A model generated the notes under the pieces. That model did not search any database. It worked only from the letters and a program-made list of their open reading frames with translations, and was not told the DNA's origin. Position numbers and translations under genes: made by a program. Of a stretch of 44,869 nucleotides of DNA, positions 38,939 to 44,869 are shown piece after piece. The stretch is taken from assembly GCA_021129775.1 (NCBI GenBank), contig JAJOKP010000009.1:1-44869 (forward strand), written 5' to 3'. How positions within the stretch are numbered: the stretch's first letter is position 1; each line of letters starts with the position of its first letter. This DNA is from Clostridiales bacterium (GTDB taxonomy: Bacteria > Bacillota > Clostridia > Peptostreptococcales > NVVX01).

Positions 38939-40576
38939 TCACCGCTTCGCCGATTCAATACGTCTATTGAACATTTTCTTAAACTCGTCGATTTTTTCAC
39001 TCGACACATATTGTGAAATTTTCTTGAAATATGCTTCCGTAGGACAGTTGACAGGAATCCATTTACGCTTTTCTTCATCATATTTTATTATTTCGTTATA
39101 TCTATAGCATTTTTTGTCAATCGCTCTTACAAAATAAATTTGTGCAATATCTATTAAATTATGTATTTTTTCTTCTAATGTTACATCAAATTTCGGTTCA
39201 ACATTTAATTCATTGCCTGTAAAAACAATTTCCACAATTTCGTCTACAATAATTCTTCCGCATTTAAGTTTCTTTAGGTGAATAACCAAATCAACACCTC
39301 TTGCTATATCTTCTTCTGCTTTTTCACTGTCATTATAAGTTGCCGTTCTCATCATTAAATTTCTACAATTAGTGACAGCATCAAAAGGCGAAAGCAAGTG
39401 AATTGTCGCTCCTACGCCTGCATTTAGCCTTAAACATGCATTAATTAACTCACTAATTTCGTCAGGCTTAGTTATTTCGCCAATGTATAGAACATCTCTC
39501 GACATTTTTAATATTATTTGAAACTGCTCAGCAATTGTTCTTTTAGGGTTTTCTATCAAAGTGATTATGTTTTTCAATGGATATTTTTGCCTTGCCTGTA
39601 GTTCGTCTTGCGTATCCAATATTCCAATTCCCCAATAGTTAGGTACTTTCTCTAACATAGACAGTAAAAAAGTTGATTTCCCAACCCCCATGTCACTCCC
39701 CGAAATAAGATGCGAACCTCGTCCTTCTTGATTGATTAGCAACAAACTATATATTAGATCATCAATTGTTCTATATTTGTTTTTCATTTCTTCTAATGTG
39801 ATTTTCCTTATAACGAAAATTCTTTCATTAATTATTAAATCCTCGTCTGTAGCTGTCGCTGAAAAACCTGCTACGGTAATACGATTTGAGTTCATTTTCG
39901 ACGCGGTGACAGTCGGATTTTGTTCGTCATATTGAATCTTAGCGTTTGACGTAATTTTTTTTTGAATATTAATTATAATTTCTTTGTTTTGAAATTTTAG
40001 AAACTCTAAGTGAATCTTCAATCCTTTATATATGATATAGACATAGTCTTTATCCACTACCCCAATTTCATTTATCATATGATGCTGAAGTGTGTCTACG
40101 ATATTTTGTCCGTCATCTAAGTTATATACTAGGGTTGCAAGTAATCTAATCTTCTCCCTAAAGTCGTTAAATCTATTGTTAATAGTTTCTTGTTCATTCT
40201 CAACCACTTTTTTTAGCATTGATGCACTAAAGCATATTTCAAGTTTGTATTTGTCAATTACTTCAGACATGTCGAAACAATGCAGTAGTATTTCAAACAA
40301 TATATTGTCGCTATTCTTTAAAATATTCTCAAATGAAATAATAGCATTAATGTTTTTCTCACAAAAACCTAAACCATCTGCCAAAACTTTTGAGTATTGA
40401 TTTATCACATAACTCCGCGCATTTTTATCTCCTAATACCGCTCTACTCTTTATTACAGTGAAATCCTTTATTTCTTCATAAGCTTGATCTATGCTTATTT
40501 TATATATTTCACTGTATTTATCTGCATCTTCAAATATTGATTCAATTTCTAGGACAACGTCCTCTAATCTATTCAT
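38939..40576 (-). CDS. cpaF: CpaF/TadA-type secretion ATPase
   Basis: A 545-residue type II/IV secretion ATPase that would power pilus assembly. The N-terminal 230 residues are helical and unlike standard CpaF. The motor part has Walker A GSDMGVGKST (293-302), the Asp box region GILDTQDEL, Walker B DVLYIGEI (361-368) and the His box GATIHLLSPFDA (389-400), each with the family spacing. AGGGAG precedes the ATG. It is between the CpaE-like gene and tadB. The N-terminus is more diverged than usual, so the partner interface may be different. Confidence 0.88.
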   Translation of the reverse strand: MNRLEDVVLEIESIFEDADKYSEIYKISIDQAYEEIKDFTVIKSRAVLGDKNARSYVINQYSKVLADGLGFCEKNINAIISFENILKNSDNILFEILLHCFDMSEVIDKYKLEICFSASMLKKVVENEQETINNRFNDFREKIRLLATLVYNLDDGQNIVDTLQHHMINEIGVVDKDYVYIIYKGLKIHLEFLKFQNKEIIINIQKKITSNAKIQYDEQNPTVTASKMNSNRITVAGFSATATDEDLIINERIFVIRKITLEEMKNKYRTIDDLIYSLLLINQEGRGSHLISGSDMGVGKSTFLLSMLEKVPNYWGIGILDTQDELQARQKYPLKNIITLIENPKRTIAEQFQIILKMSRDVLYIGEITKPDEISELINACLRLNAGVGATIHLLSPFDAVTNCRNLMMRTATYNDSEKAEEDIARGVDLVIHLKKLKCGRIIVDEIVEIVFTGNELNVEPKFDVTLEEKIHNLIDIAQIYFVRAIDKKCYRYNEIIKYDEEKRKWIPVNCPTEAYFKKISQYVSSEKIDEFKKMFNRRIESAKR

Positions 40577-40588
40577 CCATATCGCTCC

Positions 40589-41440
40589 CTACTCTACTCC
40601 CCACGAGGCGCGAAGTATTTTTTTAATATCCCACTTGGCTTTGTATTTTTGCTTGCTTTCATTAACAAACGAATGATTAGCGTATTTACCTAGTATATGC
40701 TCAACAATTTTTCTGTTTTCTCCGCAATTTATTGTAGTATCCTCACAACTGTTAAAAATGTAGTTTAGCAATGTCTTGTTATTGCATTCGTTTATTAAGT
40801 CCCCATCAAAATCTAATTTAAAAACACTTTCATTCATAATCCCCTTTTGCTGTAAAAGCATCTTTATTTTCTTAAAGTCCAGACTAATTTTGCTCCCGTT
40901 TATTTCTTCAACATATTTATTGACAATAAAAATGTTCTTGCTGTTATATCTGCACATTTCATTGCCATTAGTTGCTAATTCTAAAACATTTGTGTCCTGC
41001 GACAGAACTGTTATAACAACCTCTGCTTTTGCTAATATATTTTTTGTTATTTCACCATCACTTGCAATTGTATCTGCAATAACAAAAGAATACTCTTTAC
41101 TTGAATGCTCTACGATATTTTTAACATCTCTTTCGTCAATTTGCATACATATATTTGACGTCATTATATCAATTTTCTCGCTTACCTGTTTTGTGCATTT
41201 TTTAAATATATCACTTTCGTTTTCTACTCCAATGCTATACATATTTTTAAAATCGTCAATTCCTTTATTCACCTTAGATTCACTTAAATATTTTGCGACA
41301 TCTCTAAATTTTTGATTAAAATCAATTAACAAGCATTTTTTCCCAGTTAATTTTGCAAACATCATAGCTAGGTTAATCGCCATTACAGTCTGACCTAGTC
41401 CCTTTTTAGGGGAAGTAACCGCCATAAACAATAAACTCAC
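40589..41440 (-). CDS. cpaE: CpaE/MinD-like protein with altered P-loop
   Basis: A 283-residue ParA/MinD-fold protein. At residues 11-18 the loop reads PKKGLGQT: the signature Lys of deviant Walker A is kept (Lys12), but the P-loop Lys is Gln17 (codon CAG). The following INLAMMFAKLTGKKCLLIDFN and FVIADTIAS segments are normal. CpaE-type proteins localise or control Tad assembly. Loss of the P-loop Lys predicts weak or absent ATP hydrolysis. GTG 41438-41440 is used as start, directly after the TAG of the upstream gene; the ATG at 41423-41425 is an alternative. Confidence 0.8.
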   Translation of the reverse strand: MSLLFMAVTSPKKGLGQTVMAINLAMMFAKLTGKKCLLIDFNQKFRDVAKYLSESKVNKGIDDFKNMYSIGVENESDIFKKCTKQVSEKIDIMTSNICMQIDERDVKNIVEHSSKEYSFVIADTIASDGEITKNILAKAEVVITVLSQDTNVLELATNGNEMCRYNSKNIFIVNKYVEEINGSKISLDFKKIKMLLQQKGIMNESVFKLDFDGDLINECNNKTLLNYIFNSCEDTTINCGENRKIVEHILGKYANHSFVNESKQKYKAKWDIKKILRASWGVE

Positions 41441-42199
41441 CTACTCCCCTTCATCCTGCGAAATCTTACTTTCAACATCTATTAGTAGTTCTTCCATTGC
41501 TAGTTCATGATTAAAAGTAACATTAGACGATTTCTGCTCATTGTCGATGTATAATCTAGTCGTAAGCTCTCCTAATTTGCTTGCTAAGGCTAAATCTCTA
41601 AACTGAATCTCATCTACCGCTAAAACTATTACGTACTCTTTACTTTTTTGATCTGCCTTTTCTTTATCTGAAATGCTTACTATTTTTATGTTTGAAACTA
41701 CAATATCGTAATCTCCATTTCCATAGTCCACAATAATATCCACATAGTTACCCGCTTTTACTTTGCCATCTACTAAATTTACTACTGAATACTCTTTTAA
41801 CCTTTGAAAGTCACCTCGTTTGTTTTCTAGGGTCACAAAAAAATCTGCAATAATTTGTTGCCCACTTGTTAGGTTTTGTTTACTTAGTTTCCCAATTATA
41901 TCTTCAATATTACCAGTCGCGTGCCTAGCAACAAACTTAGTTGGTACTTCTACTATTTCAAAATGTTCTTCTATAATTTCAGAACTCATTTTTGTATTTT
42001 TATCAATCCCTTTTTCTGATTTAACTACAAATATTCGTTCTGTAGGCATTGCCATTATATCAATTTCTCTACGTATTTCATTTTCAACTACTTCTTTAAT
42101 TTGGGGAATTTTAATATTGTTGTAATAATAAATAATTGCGGCAACTACTATACAAACAACGCCTCCGATTAACAGCATTCTCTCTTTTCTATTTCTCAC
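41441..42199 (-). CDS. cpaB: CpaB/RcpC-like SAF-domain protein
   Basis: A 252-residue protein with one membrane helix (about 8-28) and an extracytoplasmic SAF domain (about 58-130, with VPTKFVARHATG and LTSGQQIIADFF), as in CpaB/RcpC pilus-assembly proteins. The GTG at 42197-42199 is the start because AGAGGTGG lies four bases upstream. A longer frame from an ATG at 42265 merely reads through the GGGCACCCAC repeat (42231-42258), so it should be rejected. The C-terminal 100 residues are acidic and diverged. Confidence 0.82.
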   Translation of the reverse strand: MRNRKERMLLIGGVVCIVVAAIIYYYNNIKIPQIKEVVENEIRREIDIMAMPTERIFVVKSEKGIDKNTKMSSEIIEEHFEIVEVPTKFVARHATGNIEDIIGKLSKQNLTSGQQIIADFFVTLENKRGDFQRLKEYSVVNLVDGKVKAGNYVDIIVDYGNGDYDIVVSNIKIVSISDKEKADQKSKEYVIVLAVDEIQFRDLALASKLGELTTRLYIDNEQKSSNVTFNHELAMEELLIDVESKISQDEGE

Positions 42200-42227
42200 A
42201 ATTCCACCTCTTTTTCTTTTCGCTTTC

Positions 42228-42345
42228 TTTCGGGCACCCACGAGGGGAGCCCCTACATGTAACATCTTTTTCTTCTCTTTTCCCTATCCTTTCCTAACCA
42301 ACTAACTAACCAACTATCCAATTTTCTTTTTTCCACGTCCTTCCC
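42228..42345. repeat. GGGCACCCAC repeat followed by a polypyrimidine tract
   Basis: CGGGCACCCACGAGGGGAGC-CCCTACATG at 42230-42258 matches the repeat in the prfA-ywlC gap and, less well, 44614-44637. It continues into TTTTTCTTCTCTTTTCCC and CCTAACCAACTAACTAACC, almost the same as 18590-18600. It fills the 184-base space (42200-42383) between the kinase and cpaB genes, so the transcript has a long A/G-rich leader there. Confidence 0.65.
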
Positions 42346-42383
42346 TCCTTGGTATGACGTGCCTGTGGGAAAGCCTCCAGAGA

Positions 42384-44306
42384 TCACTTTATTGACCCAA
42401 AAAACTTCATTAATTTCTTCTTAACGCTATGATCACTTATGACCATGCTTGGAAAGTAATAATCACCTAATAACCTAAAATCATCACGAAACTTACTACC
42501 TTCTACGCTTATAGCTGCTCTTCTTTCTGCTAAACCTTTTAAAATAGCACCATAGTCGTTCTTCACTGTGAAAACACTACCTATTTTGAGCTTCAAACCT
42601 TCGTTATCTGAATTAATTTGCTTGAGCAAAGATATTATTGCATCTTTGTCTAAAAAACTAATATCTGTGTATTTATTTATCAATAAATCGACTGTTTCCA
42701 CTCCGCTAAAATATTTATTCACGTTCTTTGAAATTCTATTTATATGGTTAACCCTTTGGTCCGTAACAAAAAGTATATGATCTGCTAATAAGAAAACACT
42801 ATCTTTTATTTTTTCACTTGCCATATTGGACAAATCTACAATAACCGCTTCAGATTTTTTCTTAGAATCACTTATTAACTTCATGATTGCATTATTTGCA
42901 ATATTGCATTCGATATCTCTATGTTCTGAATAAACATCTAAATATTTGTTTATTTTCTGAGCTAGTTTTTGATTTTTTTCTTGGTCAATGCGACTCAAAC
43001 AATTAGTGTAATCATTTTCGAAATGATAGTACACATCTTTCTTATTGGTATCTGTGTCAATTAATGTAGTATGAATTCTTCTAGCGCTAAGTTCATAAGA
43101 TAAGTTTACTGCAATAGTAGTTTTGCCTACACTTTCTAAACTTGCAACCACAATCACTTTTTTGCTTTTAAAGCTGTTTCTGCTACCTCTATCCTCACAT
43201 TTTATATGCTTCCATCGCCTATTTTCGATTATTATATTTGCCTCTTCAATTAATTCCCCCATATTTTGGTGTCTACATTCACTGTTTTTATCAATTGCTT
43301 TTAATATAATCTTCTTTAATTCGTCTGATATATTTATGTATTTTAATTCAGAACGTTCATCATCAGGAAATGCATTTGTTAATAAATAGTGGAGCATCAT
43401 GCCCAAGTTATATACATCGGTTCTCTTATCGAAAAGTCCCTTTTTCTGTTCAGGCGCTGCAAATTCAATTGTCATGCCTGATAATTTATCACACATTTCA
43501 TGCGGGATTTCACTTGCAGTCCCAAAGTCTATTAATATAGCATCCCCTTCAGGAGAAATAATTACATTTGATGGCTTCATATCCCTATATATGATTGGAG
43601 AAGGATTAAAATTGTGCAAATAACTAAGTACTTTTGCTAATTGCAGCCCCCATTTCAACACATCACCTTCAGAAAACGGACCTTCTTTTTCCATTTTCAT
43701 TTGTAGCGAAGTGCCCTCTATATAAGTTTGAACAATATAAGCACCATTTTCGTCACTAAACACATCAATAATTCTAGGCAAGTTAATATGATTTAATTTT
43801 ATTAAAACCTCTTTTTCTGCCTGAATTAGTCTCTGTTTGAAATTTCCATTATAAAAATGTTTGATCGCCAAATAATTGCCTAGTTCTATATTCGTACACA
43901 GGTAAACCCTGCCCATTCCGCCTTGCCCTAAAACTTTCACAATCCTAAATTTTTTATTAATGACAGTTCCAGTTTTAAAGGTGTTTTTATAATTGCTTGA
44001 GTTGTTATACCTACTGAAATTGTCTAATTCTATTTTAATGTCTTCGCTATTATCTCCAGCTAGCAGTTCTGTTTCTAGATTGTTGGTTTCTAGATTACTC
44101 GTTTCTAAATTGTTTGTTTCCAGAAACTCTGACATTTCAGCCTCATCATGTCTATCTCTTGTAATTATGTCTTCACTTCTATAAACATCGAATTCTCTCG
44201 TTTTTTCTAGTTTGATAATTTTTTTGCTGTCGCTATCTGAGTGAATGATAAATAGTACCGCACAAATTGTTAAAAAAGCTATAATTATAAGTATCATAGT
44301 GGTCAA
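42384..44306 (-). CDS. Membrane Ser/Thr protein kinase fused to a MinD/ParA-type ATPase
   Basis: A 640-residue fusion. A membrane helix (about 4-22) is followed by a linker with four LETNN-type pentapeptides (62-81) and a Hanks-type kinase (about 115-360): glycine loop GQGGMG (127-132), Lys149, catalytic YRDMKPSN (Asp242), DFG (260-262), AAPEQ. From about 383 a MinD/CpaE-type domain begins: ASLESVGKTT (388-397) keeps the P-loop Lys395 but has Leu390 where the signature Lys belongs; LIDTDTN follows. The likely start is the TTG 44304-44306 behind AGAGGGTG; a GTG three codons earlier overlaps this site. It heads the Tad-like operon and probably controls its assembly; the target is unknown. Confidence 0.88.
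   Translation of the reverse strand: MTTMILIIIAFLTICAVLFIIHSDSDSKKIIKLEKTREFDVYRSEDIITRDRHDEAEMSEFLETNNLETSNLETNNLETELLAGDNSEDIKIELDNFSRYNNSSNYKNTFKTGTVINKKFRIVKVLGQGGMGRVYLCTNIELGNYLAIKHFYNGNFKQRLIQAEKEVLIKLNHINLPRIIDVFSDENGAYIVQTYIEGTSLQMKMEKEGPFSEGDVLKWGLQLAKVLSYLHNFNPSPIIYRDMKPSNVIISPEGDAILIDFGTASEIPHEMCDKLSGMTIEFAAPEQKKGLFDKRTDVYNLGMMLHYLLTNAFPDDERSELKYINISDELKKIILKAIDKNSECRHQNMGELIEEANIIIENRRWKHIKCEDRGSRNSFKSKKVIVVASLESVGKTTIAVNLSYELSARRIHTTLIDTDTNKKDVYYHFENDYTNCLSRIDQEKNQKLAQKINKYLDVYSEHRDIECNIANNAIMKLISDSKKKSEAVIVDLSNMASEKIKDSVFLLADHILFVTDQRVNHINRISKNVNKYFSGVETVDLLINKYTDISFLDKDAIISLLKQINSDNEGLKLKIGSVFTVKNDYGAILKGLAERRAAISVEGSKFRDDFRLLGDYYFPSMVISDHSVKKKLMKFFGSIK
44064..44123 (-). repeat. 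Four tandem 15-bp units coding LETNN pentapeptides
   Basis: Residues 62-81 of the kinase read LETNN, LETSN, LETNN, LETEL from a 15-base tandem repeat. It lies in the linker between the membrane helix and the kinase domain. Copy number may vary among strains. Confidence 0.8.
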
Positions 44307-44467
44307 ATCAAACACCCTCTTAATTCATATTCACTTTTAATATAAATATTTGTTTCTATTTTCTAGCCGTAGTCTCCTCAATTTTCGAAGAAACAATATC
44401 ATGCAATCACGCATGCGCCGTCGATTTCAGAATCCCTCCCCCTAACATAGTCGTGTATATCAAAATT

Positions 44468-44496
44468 ATTATAGCACACCATAGAATCAATTGCAA
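44468..44496 (-). promoter_or_regulatory. Promoter of the Tad-like operon
   Basis: On the minus strand TTGCAA (44491-44496) and TATAAT (44468-44473) are 17 bases apart with a TGC extended -10. Transcription would begin near 44460, leaving a leader of about 150 bases before the kinase start. It is the only strong promoter in the 350-base gap 44307-44656. Confidence 0.7.
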
Positions 44497-44502
44497 TATA
44501 TT

Positions 44503-44529
44503 TTGACAAATAATTTTTCTTTTTGTCAA
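44503..44529. promoter_or_regulatory. Inverted repeat just upstream of the promoter (possible operator)
   Basis: TTGACAAA-N11-TTTGTCAA ends seven bases before the -35 box of the Tad-like promoter. The spacing suits a regulator dimer, acting as activator given its place. The regulator is unknown. Confidence 0.45.
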
Positions 44530-44556
44530 ATTTCTATCCTTTCTCAATTCGCGCGC

Positions 44557-44594
44557 AAAAAGAGTATGATATATGTTGAATATCATACTCTTTT
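44557..44594. terminator. Terminator between the right-edge gene and the Tad-like operon
   Basis: AAAAGAGTATGATAT and ATATCATACTCTTTT form a perfect 15-base stem with a seven-base loop; A-run and T-run flanks make it functional in both directions. It lies about 60 bases after the stop of the acidic protein. Confidence 0.8.
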
Positions 44595-44613
44595 CTATTT
44601 TCTCCTCTTGCTT

Positions 44614-44637
44614 GGGCACACACGTGGGCAGACCTAC
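44614..44637. repeat. Diverged GGGCACACACGTGGGCAGAC repeat
   Basis: GGGCACACACGTGGGCAGAC-CTAC resembles the repeats at 22302 and 42231. It contains a CACGTG palindrome. Confidence 0.4.
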
Positions 44638-44656
44638 TTGCTGTCATTAACTGTTG

Positions 44657-44869
44657 TCAAGCTTCTTCGTCTTGCTCATCATCGTCATCATCTTCTTCTT
44701 GTTCTTCATTCTCGTCTTGATCATCTCCACCCTCTTCTTGTTCTTCATTATCGTCTTGTTCATCGTCATCATCATCGTCTTGTTCTTCATCCTCATCTTG
44801 CTCATAGCCATCTTTATCTTGTTCTTCGTTCTCATCTTGTTCTTCATTATCACCTTGATCATCATCATC
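44657..44869 (-). CDS. Acidic low-complexity C-terminus of a protein beginning outside the window
   Basis: In the frame ending at TGA 44657-44659 the minus strand codes 70 residues composed almost only of Asp, Glu, Gln and Asn (units such as DDDDQGDNEEQDENEEQ and ending DDDDDEQDEEA). The DNA is a degenerate repeat of GAAGAACAAGAT-like words. The frame is open to the right edge. Another frame rich in Met and Lys overlaps but has no ribosome site and is rejected. A charged tail of a secreted or wall protein is possible; the main part lies beyond the window. Confidence 0.7.
   Translation of the reverse strand, partial: DDDDQGDNEEQDENEEQDKDGYEQDEDEEQDDDDDDEQDDNEEQEEGGDDQDENEEQEEDDDDDEQDEEA

Noticed and set aside
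38935-39081. Upstream ATG giving TadB a 49-residue longer N-terminus
   Set aside because: It lies inside the cpaF gene, lacks a ribosome site and the added residues are basic antiframe sequence without family match; the ATG at 38932-38934 follows the cpaF stop.
44307-44460. Leader of the Tad-like operon considered as a c-di-GMP riboswitch
   Set aside because: The GEMM core (GGGACGCAAAGCC type) and tetraloop-receptor parts were not found by eye; a covariance search would settle it.
44407-44619. A 70-codon minus-strand frame with a hydrophobic stretch ending GGGILKSTAHA
   Set aside because: It runs through the terminator hairpin, the operator-like dyad and the promoter, and has no ribosome site.
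44647-44868. A minus-strand frame rich in Met, Lys and Asn at the right edge
   Set aside because: It is a shifted reading of the acidic repeat region; no ribosome site, and the acidic frame is open to the edge.

Overview
The window is low-GC DNA from an anaerobic Gram-positive bacterium of the Clostridia type. This is inferred from three things: AT-rich codon use with strong Shine-Dalgarno sites and frequent TTG/GTG starts; a gene order typical of that class (rho, rpmE, tdk, yqhQ, prmC, prfA, ywlC, ywlE, rpiB, upp, comEB, tagO, mnaA, atp operon); and anaerobic enzymes (CooS carbon monoxide dehydrogenase, a 2-hydroxyacyl-CoA dehydratase-type activase, and the lysine-fermentation enzymes Kce and Kal). 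The species cannot be named from the sequence. No rRNA, tRNA, prophage, transposase or CRISPR array was found.

Layout. 1-7.8 kb (minus strand): F1Fo ATP synthase operon, atpZ-like, atpI, atpB, two c-subunit genes, atpF, H, A, G, D and the start of atpC, which runs off the left edge. The c subunits carry the Na+-type Gln...Glu-Thr/Ser signature. One of them is a double hairpin that has lost one ion-binding Glu, as in the hybrid rotor known from Acetobacterium woodii. 8.1-9.3 kb: UDP-GlcNAc 2-epimerase. 9.4-12.6 kb (plus): cooS-cooC with its own promoter and a long leader. 12.7-17.0 kb (minus): a 1444-residue activase/dehydratase fusion. 17.3-25.6 kb (minus): tagO, dCMP deaminase, upp, rpiB, arginine-phosphatase-like ywlE, ywlC, prfA, prmC and a yqhQ homologue with an acidic insert. 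25.6-26.5 kb: no convincing gene, but a possible plus-strand transcription unit ending in an intrinsic terminator. 26.5-30.6 kb (minus): a 54-codon membrane protein, tdk, rpmE, rho, kce, kal. 31.0-32.4 kb (plus): an Na+-coupled NSS-family transporter.

32.4-44.3 kb (minus) is the most unusual part: a Tad/type IV pilus-like secretion locus. In transcription order it encodes a Ser/Thr kinase fused to a MinD-type ATPase, a CpaB-like SAF protein, a CpaE/MinD-like protein with a changed P-loop, a CpaF/TadA ATPase, TadB, TadC, four small proteins with an N-terminal membrane anchor, and an SLH-domain surface protein. A good promoter with an adjacent inverted repeat lies upstream at 44.5 kb. The two MinD-type proteins carry opposite active-site lesions: one lacks the signature Lys, the other lacks the P-loop Lys. 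The right edge holds the acidic C-terminus of another protein.

Small palindromic repeats are scattered between genes: a 165-bp hairpin element (two inverted copies, one touching the atpB stop codon), an 87-89-bp hairpin element (two copies), a family of short hairpins around a GGGGAC-GTYCYC core, and a GGGCACCCAC repeat next to long polypyrimidine tracts. All family assignments come from motifs read by eye; no database search was run.
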